From Bugula neritina (taxonomy: Eukaryota > Bryozoa > Gymnolaemata > Cheilostomatida > Bugulidae): 64,000 nucleotides of DNA. Positions 25,901-45,800 of this stretch are shown here, one piece after another (within the stretch, counting starts at the first letter, position 1; each line of letters begins with the position of its first letter). The DNA lies in assembly GCA_964035545.1 (NCBI GenBank), contig OZ037768.1:667501-731500 (forward strand), in the 5' to 3' direction. The notes below the pieces were generated by a model. That model worked only from the letters and a program-made list of their open reading frames with translations, was not told the DNA's origin and made no database searches. The position numbers and the translations under genes are program-made.

Positions 25901-27179
25901 CACATGTACACACAACTCCTAGTTTTCACAATAACAATTTTAATGTATCCTGTTATGAATCATACATTTCTGAAAATAGCGTTGAGCTCCATGAATATAA
26001 ACCAGCTAAAAATAGTTTATGCCATTTTTATTTCTGTTTTTGTTCTAAAAATAAAAACTATTTCACTACTTGCACTGTTACAATCTACAGATCTAAGGTT
26101 TTATGTGAGTTGTAAAATAATATTTCTATATATGATATGCTATATCCATTAGTGTTCTATAGAACTTTTATATTATTGTATTATAGTTATTGCCATCACA
26201 TATTATTGCATTATATTTATTACGTATCATATTTTATTACTGTATTCCAACAACTCTGATGCTAAGAGCACATAAATTACAACTAATTACATTATACCTT
26301 TATGTATTACAACTTACTACTGAATATCCTAATAGCCTTACTATCATAATATTGTTCTATTTACATTGTATAATATATATTATTATTATTTATGTAGCAA
26401 TATACTACTATTTAATATTACTGTATAACTACTTAGCAGTATTCTCAATATAAATACAAATTTCACAAAATAATTACCTAAGAAATCGCCTGATAAAAGG
26501 TTTAGAATTTATAAAGCTCATAAACATGATGAAAGCTGTGTATGAAGACTGCCAGCTACTGTTGAATCACATCCATGTGGAGATGATTCTCTATTTTGAT
26601 TTTAAACCAATTTACAATAATATATATAAGTTTCATTATTATGTTGCCAGTTTCTATCGATGAGTTACTGAGGAGAATAATAGTGTGACTAGTGCTACAG
26701 TACCATGTGACTAGTATCATGTGACTAGTATCATGTGACTAGTACCCTGTGACTAGTACCATGTGACTAGTATCATGTGACTAGTATCATGTGACTAGTA
26801 TCATGTGACTAGTATCATGTGACTAGTATCATGTGACTAGTACCCTGTGACTAGTACCATGTGACTAGTACCATGTGACTAGTACCATGAGACTAGTGTC
26901 ATGTGACTAGTACCATGTGACTAGTACCATGTGACTAGTATCATGTGACTAGTATCATGTGACTAGTATCATGTGACTAGTGTCATGTGACGTACCATTG
27001 ATCAGATCTCCCAAGGTGCACGTGTGTCTGTTACTGGTTCCGTTGGCCCAGACTTTACTTGCCGAGACGTGACGGCGGCGGCCATTTGCCGGCTGCACGT
27101 TGAATCCGTTGGTGCTGAGCAGAGCTGCCGCTGTTGTTTTTCTGGTGCTGCTTGGCATTGGTTTACAAGGTTCGTGCAT
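1250..27179 (-). CDS. PDE10A: PDE10A-like cyclic-nucleotide phosphodiesterase, complete gene (22 coding exons)
   Basis: Predicted to hydrolyse cAMP and cGMP to 5'-nucleotides in the cytosol or at membranes. Coding exons in transcript order: 27179-26996, 17292-17134, 16779-16736, 14598-14496, 14310-14229, 13909-13804, 13194-13098, 13017-12959, 11623-11573, 10263-10205, 10026-9975, 9548-9412, 8666-8390, 7978-7850, 7471-7368, 7140-6990, 6783-6577, 6165-6044, one of 5689-5578 or 4623-4512, 1954-1874, 1586-1498, 1370-1250. All junctions are GT/AG and the phases sum to 2526 nt (841 aa). Order: basic N-terminus, short helical segment (about 62-114), GAF-A (about 150-300), GAF-B (about 330-480), HD-type catalytic domain (about 515-825). 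From memory of the family, GAF-B and the catalytic core fit PDE10A better than PDE2, PDE5 or PDE11. Human PDE10A is about 780 aa, so the size is normal. The gene lies downstream of the NOX5-like gene on the same strand. Confidence 0.88.
2498..4357. mobile_element. Non-autonomous hAT-type DNA transposon copy
   Basis: The two ends are perfect 16-bp inverted repeats, CAGGGATGTAGTGGCA at 2498 and its reverse complement ending at 4357. An exact 8-bp target-site duplication, taaataat (2490-2497 and 4358-4365), flanks them. An 8-bp duplication with termini starting CAGGG is the hAT superfamily pattern. Subterminal sequences near both ends share the motif gtatggcctagaa, and the left end holds a further palindrome (2521-2585). 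The right subterminal part (about 4245-4318) is very GC-rich, unlike its AT-rich surroundings. I find no transposase frame in the 1860 bp, so it is a deletion derivative. It sits in the intron between PDE exons 19B and 20. The intact ends and perfect duplication suggest a fairly recent insertion. Confidence 0.85.
4512..4623 (-). CDS. PDE10A: PDE10A-like alternative exon 19B (catalytic)
   Basis: Second version of the same exon: also 112 bp, with acceptor TATTGCAG|A and donor CAG|GTGCTC (a weaker donor). It encodes [14 protein letters not shown] and VIMEEFWQQ, with the metal-binding Asp and the KPW motif kept and no stop codon. The C-terminal EEFW is closer to vertebrate PDE10A than the A copy, whereas MMT is better kept in A. 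Because 112 is not a multiple of three, including both copies would shift the frame. Expected use is therefore either/or. A hAT-type transposon copy lies 155 bp downstream in the next intron. Confidence 0.85.
4745..5050. repeat. CTCTCTACCACC-type low-complexity tract
   Basis: About 300 bp built from irregular copies of ctctctaccacca. It lies in the intron between the two alternative PDE exons and reads as a purine-rich GGTGGTAGAGAG tract on the transcribed strand. Confidence 0.9.
5578..5689 (-). CDS. PDE10A: PDE10A-like alternative exon 19A (catalytic)
   Basis: This is a 112-bp exon with acceptor TATACAG|G and donor CAG|GTATTG. It encodes 37 codons after the split Arg, including [14 protein letters not shown] and VIFEEFYSQ. 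It matches position for position the PDE10A segment MMTACDLCSVTKLW to EFWAE, which is also 37 residues. The Asp of ADL is the conserved metal-coordinating residue. It shares 17 of 37 residues with the second copy at 4623-4512 and has identical length and phases. Confidence 0.88.
6044..7471 (-). CDS. PDE10A: PDE10A-like exons 15-18, first half of catalytic domain
   Basis: Exons 7471-7368, 7140-6990, 6783-6577 and 6165-6044. Visible catalytic features are [12 protein letters not shown] (general-acid His), [10 protein letters not shown] (metal-binding HD motif) and [14 protein letters not shown], followed by [12 protein letters not shown]. These are the class I phosphodiesterase signatures and bind the Zn/Mg pair. 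The last exon ends with two bases (AG) that form an Arg codon with either of the two alternative exons downstream, because one starts with G and the other with A. The next exon can therefore be swapped without changing the junction residue. Confidence 0.92.
6288..6425. repeat. Short array with unit near aataatgtatcacactatta
   Basis: About six diverged copies, in the intron between PDE exons 17 and 18. Confidence 0.75.
7205..7367. repeat. About 19-bp array, unit near tactactcaaggtcactgtg
   Basis: About eight diverged copies in the PDE intron. The array runs up to the donor of exon 7471-7368, and the last unit is within 15 bp of the GT. Confidence 0.8.
7552..7832. repeat. 22-bp minisatellite in PDE intron
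   Basis: About twelve copies containing ctgtctatacactagagata, differing mainly at ctagtgat or ctagagat, between exons 14 and 15 of the PDE gene. Confidence 0.9.
7850..10263 (-). CDS. PDE10A: PDE10A-like exons 10-14, GAF-B domain and linker helix
   Basis: Exons 10263-10205, 10026-9975, 9548-9412, 8666-8390 and 7978-7850. The large exon 8666-8390 carries most of GAF-B: the [15 protein letters not shown] loop, [14 protein letters not shown], then SLLCMPIR and [12 protein letters not shown]. The NKFDE-type signature of cyclic-nucleotide-binding GAF domains is visible as N-K, F and D-E in [13 protein letters not shown]. In mammalian PDE10A this domain binds cAMP, so allosteric cAMP binding is likely here. 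Exon 14 encodes the long linker helix into the catalytic domain. Two of these exons have a splice site copied into an adjoining repeat: the acceptor of 7978 and the donor of 10205. Confidence 0.88.
7970..8222. repeat. 35-bp minisatellite carrying the PDE exon 14 splice acceptor
   Basis: The core agagctgtaacggtata occurs seven times. The copy at 7975 is the real acceptor of exon 7978-7850 (CCGTTACAG|CTCTATGAT on the gene strand). The other six, upstream in the intron, repeat the acceptor plus up to about 11 bases of exon. Confidence 0.9.
8868..9408. repeat. 29-bp AT-rich minisatellite in PDE intron
   Basis: About 18 copies containing atcatatagatatgctatca. The array ends within a few bases of the donor of exon 9548-9412. 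Confidence 0.92.
9552..9935. repeat. Irregular array of aggctaatagtaataatata units
   Basis: Compound repeat of units about 17-25 bp long, with a higher-order duplication of about 120 bp (9660-9780 resembles 9790-9910). It starts about 12 bp from the acceptor of PDE exon 9548. Confidence 0.85.
10095..10215. repeat. 51-bp tandem duplication including a PDE splice donor
   Basis: The 19-mer agacttacttagtcacagc occurs at 10197-10215 and again at 10146-10164, within two copies of a segment 51 bp apart. On the gene strand the copy reads GCTGTGACTAA|GTAAGTCT, which is the end of exon 10263-10205 and its donor. Confidence 0.88.
10388..10888. repeat. 11-bp minisatellite, unit taactcgctac
   Basis: About 45 nearly perfect copies, with a few substitutions (tggctac, tctctac) and one indel at 10741. 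It lies in the PDE intron between exons 9 and 10. Confidence 0.96.
10889..11572. other. Intronic sequence, nothing recognised
   Basis: Unique AT-rich intron of the PDE gene between the 11-bp array and exon 9. No exon-like frame or element was seen on either strand. Confidence 0.5.
11573..14598 (-). CDS. PDE10A: PDE10A-like exons 4-9, GAF-A domain
   Basis: Six exons (14598-14496, 14310-14229, 13909-13804, 13194-13098, 13017-12959, 11623-11573) chain in phase. They encode a basic helix ([14 protein letters not shown]), then a GAF fold: [14 protein letters not shown], the loop [44 protein letters not shown] and VVELYRREG. The segments LYLV, PLGID, QSVL-type and ELYR match the strand order of PDE-family GAF domains. 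GAF-A of PDE10A mainly contributes to dimerisation; the sequence alone does not show whether this copy binds a nucleotide. Confidence 0.85.
11624..12958. other. Intronic sequence, nothing recognised
   Basis: PDE intron between exons 8 and 9. It holds a small duplication around 11820-11910 (phrases like cgtgtaaacacag with atcatggc occur twice). No gene or element was identified; the frames at 11925 and 12179 have no recognisable protein. Confidence 0.5.
14944..16352. repeat. 22-bp minisatellite, about 64 copies
   Basis: Unit contains ctagacttagacttgaggta. Variants (ggggta, gcggta, actaaac) recur in blocks, and about 480 bp near 14960-15300 resembles 15400-15700, showing higher-order duplication. 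It sits in the PDE intron between exons 3 and 4, away from the exon edges. Confidence 0.96.
16736..17292 (-). CDS. PDE10A: PDE10A-like exons 2-3 (N-terminal helical segment)
   Basis: Exon 2 (17292-17134) encodes an Asn/Asp-rich segment with the pattern [13 protein letters not shown] then [10 protein letters not shown]. This resembles the N-terminal helix of vertebrate PDE10A, where LSLHPQVLDEFV precedes a similar VEKWL motif. Exon 3 (16779-16736) adds 14 residues. The donor of exon 2 is A|GTAAGC at 17134. An earlier GTAAAT after the SWL motif would break phase with exon 3. An in-frame ATG at 17308, just upstream of the exon 2 acceptor, could serve as an alternative start for a shorter isoform. 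Confidence 0.75.
17293..21940. other. First PDE intron, right-hand part without genes
   Basis: Long unique AT-rich intron. Small features are a pure G run near 18932-18950, a short duplication ([24 protein letters not shown], 18830-18915) and a triplet run of agcagtagcagtggc type at 20397-20440. I saw no exon, RNA gene or mobile element on either strand. Confidence 0.5.
21949..22192. repeat. 12-bp minisatellite, unit ctagcaactgta / ctagcaacagta
   Basis: About 20 copies with a tg/ag alternation. Because 12 is a multiple of three, it gives long open frames of repeated Val/Leu or Val-Ala-Ser-Thr that are not genes. Confidence 0.95.
22220..25245. other. First PDE intron, middle part without genes
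   Basis: AT-rich unique sequence. The frames at 23006-23206 and 24925-25161 have no recognisable domain and no splice context that would extend them. Nothing else is supported. Confidence 0.45.
25252..25474. repeat. 30-bp minisatellite containing ggtcatgtatatatgtaggt
   Basis: About seven copies. The length is a multiple of three, so a repetitive open frame results on the minus strand; it is not coding. Confidence 0.93.
25660..25924. repeat. 29-bp minisatellite containing cacatgtacacacaactcct
   Basis: About nine copies alternating tactttcat, caacttttat and tacttccat. All three plus-strand frames stay open, giving His/Thr-rich pseudo-proteins. Confidence 0.93.
26690..26995. repeat. 14-bp minisatellite gtgactagtatcat abutting PDE exon 1
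   Basis: About 22 copies with variants taccat, taccct and tgtcat. It ends exactly at the donor of PDE exon 1 (26996). Most copies contain the E-box variant TCATGTGA. Confidence 0.94.
26996..27179 (-). CDS. PDE10A: PDE10A-like exon 1 (start codon exon)
   Basis: The ATG at 27179 has an in-frame TAG two codons upstream, so this is a natural start. The exon encodes 61 residues, rich in Ser, Thr, Arg and Asn, with no recognisable domain, and ends at a good donor (AATG|GTACGT) in phase 1. Exon 2 begins in the matching phase, 9.7 kb downstream, which is why I join them. The exon is more GC-rich than its surroundings, as 5' exons often are. The linkage is inferred from strand, phase and the absence of another gene between them; a transcript would settle it. 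A 14-bp repeat array starts immediately beyond the donor. Confidence 0.62.
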
Positions 27180-29610
27180 CTGCTAGCAATACAAAGGAGG
27201 ATAGATAGTGATTATTTTAGTGTAAAAAAAATATAAGCAATCACTTATGTATTTTTGAAATTGAAGGCGCAATCAACCTGAGAAAGTGATCACATCTCTT
27301 TTGCTTTAAACTTTTATTGACTAAATTTTTTTATATATTGTACAAATTAGAAATAATTAATACGCTCAGTTGAAGGATATAACCGTACAAAGTTAGAATA
27401 CTGTAACTAATAGAATATTGTATTTGTTGGTGAGTAGACAAGGCTGGAGTTAATCTAACATACCCTTTCAATGAGAAATTTCTCAAACTTTATAACTTGG
27501 CTCTTCACAAACATGAATGCAGCAGGGCCTAAAACATGTTATTTACCAGATAAAGTATAGACAATGAGGTGTAGAGAGCACAAAATAATTGTAGACCATA
27601 GAGTATAGAGTATATAGATTTTATAGAGTACAGACAGTGAAATATAGGGTATAGCTTATATGCTACAAAACATAGACAATAGAGTGTATATAATTTATAT
27701 AGACTATAGAACATAGAGTTTAGATTGTATACTATAGATTATAAAGTATAGATTATAAAGTGCAAATCATATAGTCTATAAATAGATTCTAATAAAATAA
27801 AATTGTTTTTATAAATTTCTTAGTCAAATCAAATGCAGTGTGTAGTAAAATATCATAAATGTAACACCATCAGCATATAAATTCAAATATATTGACAGCT
27901 GAAAGTAAATTTTAAATAAGGTTTCTTTACTTAAACTGTACTTAGTTTCAATAACCATGATATAAGAATTATGATCTTACCACCGTCATGTGATTTGTGA
28001 ATACCATTCATGAGGCACGGTTAAAGAACATTTATAAAAACTTCTAGTGCTGCCTCCAGATGATTCCTGATGTTCCTTCGATGTCAGCTGAAATGAGGCT
28101 TTCCGTGGCAGCACATTCACTAATCAATTGACGTGGAAATGCTGGAGGCAACATTTTGTCAACTGGATTCTGATTGGTCAAGAAGGATCTAATGTAATAT
28201 TCCACTCAGAAAGTCTATACGAGAATTAGATTAACTGGGAAAGAGCAGTATAAATGGATACACTAATATAACTGACAAACAGCAAACCAACATGGTGCCA
28301 AGTTAACTCGATTACTGCACAGCACCAGTCTTACATAATCCAATCATTAGCTGCATGTAAACACAGAATCATTAGAGACAAGAGGTCGTATTTTGCATGA
28401 AAAACTGGCTGTCGTGTTTTGCATCAGGCCGTTGTTTCTCAACGACAGAAATTCTATGAACTGTTGAAGTTGCAGCAACCAATCAACATGGATGAATAAT
28501 CACATGCCTTTAATAAAGAAAATCAGCTGCTAAACTTCCGAAAGATTTGTTATAACTTTTAAGCAATAGGCTGCATTGTGACACTGTAGAAGGGAAGCTG
28601 TATAACATGTTATAGAATATTAAGCATAGAATATGAAGTTTAGAGTATAGAATACAGAGTAGGGAGTATTATGGAGTAAAGAGTATATGTTGTAAAGTAC
28701 AGGGTATAGAACATAGCATACAGAGTAAATATTATAGTGCATAGTGTAGAGTACAGGGTATAGAACATAGCATATAGAGTGCAGGGTATAGAACATAGCA
28801 TATAGAGTATATATTATAGTGCATAGTGTAGAGTACAGGGTATAGAACATAGCATATAGAGTGCAGGGTATAGAACATAGCATATAGAGTGCAGGGTATA
28901 GAACATAGCATACAGAGTAAATATTATAGTGCATAGTGTAGAGTACAGGGTATAGAACATAGCATATAGAGTATAGGGTATAGAACATAGCATATAGAGT
29001 GCAGGGTATAGAAGGTTTACCATTCCTTGGATGCAGAATTAAAAAAACTGAACTTGGAGTATATTTTATTTCCAATCATTAAAAAACTGGAAACATTGTT
29101 GCCTGCTTTGTAAGCTACTAGATAATTGGGTAAAAAGTTAGCCAAGGTAAGAACTTAGAAAATATCAATATAATAATCGAGTCAAGTTTTGTATAAAACA
29201 ACAATGACTGATATACGTGAAGAAAAAGCACTAATTGATAATAAAGGTCTTATTATTTAAACTTGTTCCAAGCTTTGCATATATTTTAAGTACCATGGAA
29301 ATGAAAGTATTTAAAAGAAAAATAAATCAACAGAATAAAATCAACAGGATAAATCAACAGGATAAAATCAACAGAATAAAATCAACACGATAAAATCAAC
29401 AAGAAAGAAGCAAATTTAAGGGGCACCTGAATCACAGAGCTCTCTAGTTGAGGAGAGATATTGTACATCATTTCACAATAATAACAGTTTTTGTATTTAA
29501 CTGAGGCAATGTAGTAGGCTTTAACTTTAGTCTAAAAACAGTCACAAAGTTAATGTAATTACAGTCACAGAACTGACTAAACAGGCAGTTAAAGTGTTGG
29601 TTATGAAAAG
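27180..29610. other. Intergenic region between the NOX5-like 3' end and the PDE10A-like 5' end
   Basis: Both flanking genes are on the minus strand, so this holds the NOX 3' UTR and the presumed PDE promoter. It contains irregular TATAGAGTATA-type repeats at about 27590-27780. It also contains an array of about 20-28-bp units (tatagaacatagcatatagag) at about 28610-29010. No CpG island or TATA element could be assigned with confidence. Confidence 0.5.
28612..29012. repeat. Irregular array, core agggtatagaacatagcata
   Basis: About 12 diverged units organised in a higher-order pattern that also includes attatagtgcatagtgtaga. Intergenic. Confidence 0.88.
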
Positions 29611-41473
<11,863 letters not shown>

Positions 41474-42889
41474 TCTGGGTGAATATCATTACATTACGTC
41501 CCCCAAATATAGCCGCACTACAAACATTATCAGAATAAATGTTATGTGGTGTAAATTTGAAACAAAGCTCTCAATTAATATTTGTAGAGTATTTTCAGCC
41601 TGACCATTTTATGTTTTACCTAAATTTAGTTTAAGTTTTCAGAAATACGTGATTCTCAATACAACTTCTGTAGCATAGTTGCAGTAACAAATATACTAAT
41701 CAATGTTATAATGTTATTTAATCTAATTTTAAAATAATATGCAAGAGTTGACAACTACATATTATATCTTCAAAATATATTATATTCCATAAATACCAAC
41801 TATTATGGCTTATAGAGTGATACTCACCAAGTCTTCACAGCTAAAAGCTAGAAAGAGGGATATATCCACAGTAAGTGCCCCTCACACAGCTATTGCTATG
41901 TTAACAATGCCACATCATTATAAATAGAACTAGACATAACAGGTGCATTGGCCAATCACAGGCCTGAATTACCAAACTCTGCTACCTGATTGGTCTGTGG
42001 AATTACATATCTGGACCAAATTGATGAAAAACTTATAAAGAAAATAGGATATGTTTTCCTTTAGTCAAAAATAGAATGTTTTATAGTTTGCTTCAATTGT
42101 TTCCAATTCATTTACATTATATTTCATATTAATTAAATTAGCTACTTACAAATATTAATATAGCTTATAAATATAGAAAGTAACACGTCTGAGAAGTTGT
42201 CCTTTCACGAAGACTTGGTTGAACTCATGATATTTTATACTTAGTATTTTAGTGAAATAAACACTGTTGTATGCATGCCAATGATGAATGAACACTACCA
42301 AATAGGTGAACTTATAATTCTTTCCAGAAACATTATACGTCTAGCCTGTTTACATCTCAGAGTAAAATATTCAGGAAGTGATGCTTTCCATTATACAGTA
42401 AAAAATAATCAGAGTTTGATTTTTTTTAAAACTTAGATAATAGATAGTAGCTTTATTTGTATTATATATATTTTATTTATAATATAGTTGATACTACAAA
42501 AGTCTACATTATATTATAACTATAACATCTTATATCATAATTATAACATAATACGTTATACAATCATATAGTCATATAATCTAAAGCCTTTATAACTGGA
42601 CGGAATACAGGTTTGAGAAGTGAGAGCATTAGTGGGATAACTCCCAGTGTAAAACTAGCATCTGACACAAATAAATATAAATACAATCACAACACATGCC
42701 AACTACACAACTTAAGTAGCACAAGAACTCAACACAAGAACTAAAGCTGGGTGGGCGATACACACAGCCACTATAAAATGTATAAAAGATAAGTTAAAAC
42801 AGAGGCTATTTCTGTTCGACACTTCCTGGAGCAGTTGCGGGTGGGTAACAACACGACTTTATAAATGTATAAAAATAAAAGCAGGAACC
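41474..42889. other. Intergenic region between CEP112-like 3' end and NOX5-like start
   Basis: Both genes are transcribed leftwards. Two AATAAA hexamers on the minus strand (42477-42472 and 42457-42452) could end the CEP112 transcript. The NOX promoter should lie in the left part, but no TATA or other core element could be assigned. AT-rich, with no repeats of note. Confidence 0.45.
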
Positions 42890-45800
42890 CTAGCTATCCT
42901 GCAAGATGGCGATTCTTTGTTTCAAAGTGTTGACTTGATTCTTCAGAGAGTTGACTGTCGCCTCCAGCTGCTCTCTTGCATCTGAAGGTATTAAACCTCT
43001 CATTTTCTCCTCGTATTCCAGTCTCAGCTGAACAAGATCTTCTTCATGATCAGCCAGTAAGTTCTGTGAACAGAATAATAATATTACAGTGTAACTAGTA
43101 CTCAGTACAACTCAGTACAACTCAGTACAACTCAGTACAACTCAGTACAACTCAGTACAACTCAGTACTACTCAGTACTACTCAGTACAACTCAGTGCTA
43201 CTCAGTACTACTCAGTACTACTCAGTACAACTCAGTACAACTCAGTACAACTCAGTACAACTCAGTACAACTCAGTACAACTCAGTACAACTCAGTACAA
43301 CTCAGTACAACTCAGTACTACTCAGTACTACTCAGTACTACTCAGTACTACTCAGTACTCAGTACTACTCAGTACTACTCAGTACTCAGTACTACTCAGC
43401 ACAACTCAGTACTACTCAGTAAAACTCAGTACAACTCAGTACAACTCTGGGACTAAACCAGCCCACATTCAGTTTAGGAAATAAAAAGATTGTGAAAGTT
43501 TGTCAGCTGTCAATGTGAATAAGCTGACTCTAGCTCCTGATTGGACAGAATAAGCTGACTCTAGCTCCTGATTGGACAGAATACGCTGATTCATACCTCA
43601 CTATTGCGCTCAGACTGACGTAGTTTCGTCTTCAACATCTCCACTTCCTGTTTCAACACCATCACTGTGGAGGCTGACTGTTTCCTCAGAGACTTCTTTT
43701 CCTCTTCAAATCTACATTCAAGGTACAGAGGCTACGTGTGTTAGTCTGAGAGAATACTACAGGTACAGAGGCTACGTGTGTTAGTCTGAGAGAATACTAC
43801 AGGTACAGAGGCTATGTGTGTTAGTCTGAGAGAATACTACAGGTACAGAGGCTATGTGTGTTAGTCTGAGAGAATACTACAGGTACAGAGGCTATGTGTG
43901 TTAGTCTGAGAGAATACTATAGGTACAGAGGCTATGTGTGTTAGTCTGAGAGAATAGTACAGGTACAGAGGCTATGTGTGTTAGTCTGAGAGAATACTAC
44001 AGGTACACAGGCTATGTATGTCAAATGACTGCTATTCAATATAACACTTCAGTAAGGAACGTTAATGAGAGTTAACAAGAGTACAGAATGGTACAATAGA
44101 ATTAGGAAGTTAATTACGTGGAAATACAGAGTATGTCAGAATTTGGTTAAATATCTGCAACTAGGAACTTGACACATTTTAATGAAACACTTGCATGGAA
44201 ATACATATCTATATCAATATATCAATATACCTGTGTACCTGTATCAATGTATTTTTATCAACAGGCTTATTAGAAGATAGATTGATTTGAATACTTAACC
44301 ACTATTCCATATCCTATTATTTAAATTAGAATTTAAAAGATATCAATTTACAGTTCATAAGACGATGCACGAGCACACCTTAAATTGCTTTTTGTTTCAA
44401 TTTCCACCAAAAATAAATTGGACATGAAGTAATAATGCAACTTGACACATCTATAGGCCTAGACTGAATAACATGCTACAATGACCTGTTAGCACCTGCA
44501 AGCCTAGACTAAGGTAATATGCTACAATCACCTGTTGGAGTTGTCTACTATTCTGCTCTCTAATTTGTCTGTCAGCTGATGCTTATCCGCTTGGCATTGT
44601 TCCAGCTGCAGCTGAAGGTCTGCTACCTGCTCCGCCTGCTTAGCGAGTCTCTGAGAGTAGTCGCTCTCTGGAAGAAGAGGAAATATTTGTTAACCCTTTG
44701 ACTACCAGCTGTATTTCACCTCGTGTACAAGTTAACAGACACTAAAACCTTGGGTATAAAGTAAAAGCCTTCCTGGTAGCATTTTGGAGCTCATAGAAAA
44801 AGTTGAAACCAATGAGTCATACCATAACATTCAATATCAATGAGAGATGCCAACCAATGACACAAGCTCACAGCTTTGTGTGTTACAGTATAATCTAATA
44901 TCTAATAGTTTTCAGTAGTGACATAAATAGGATAGGAATATGTTGTTAGGGATATGTTGCTAGGGATATGTTGCTAGGGATAATAACCTAAGTTCTTGAG
45001 TCTGGTGTTGGTCTTGTCAATGTTAGCCTCAAGATCTGCAGAATGCTGCTTCTGTAGACTGTGTTTCTCACGCTCACACTCACTCTTGAACCTCTCAATG
45101 GCTCTCTCGTGTTCGTGCTTCATTCTCTGCGTTTCTTCTTCCTTCACCAAACCTTCAATACAAATACCGTCACTATCCATGGTAACCACACACTGTAACC
45201 ATGGTAACTACACACTGTACCCATGGTAACCACACAATGTAACCATGGTAACTACACATTGTAACCATGGTAACCACACACTGTAAACATGGTAACTACA
45301 CACTGTAACCATGGTAACTACACACACTGTAACCATGGTAACCACACACACTGTGACCATGGTAACTAGACATTGTAACCATGGTAGCCACACACACTGT
45401 AACCATGGTAACCATACACATTGTCACCATGGTAACCACACACACTGCCACCATGGTAACTAGACATTGTAACCATGGTAGCCACACACACTGTAACCAT
45501 GGTAACAACACACACTATAACCATGGTAACTCACCGAGCTCCATAAGCTGCTGTTTTCTCAGGTTCTCAGACTGAGCCAATTCCTCCTTCAGCTCATGGA
45601 CCTGGTCTGAGAGTTCACCTGAAACACAACACAGTGACTACTCAGTAATAGTCACTAACTAATCACTCACTGTCAGTGACTACTCAGTTATAGTCACTAA
45701 CTAATCACTCACAGTCAGTGACTACTCACCTACAGTCAGTGACTGATACTGTGCAAACACTCAGTACTCAGTTATAGCCAACAGAGTGTTGAATAGTATA

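Noticed and set aside
25643-26152. Open frames of 100-170 codons on the plus strand, His/Thr/Tyr-rich
   Set aside because: All three frames are open because the 29-bp minisatellite lacks stops. There is no domain, no splice context and nothing beyond the repeat.
27529-27714. 61-codon minus-strand frame rich in Tyr/Leu
   Set aside because: It comes from irregular TATAGAG-type repeats with no domain.
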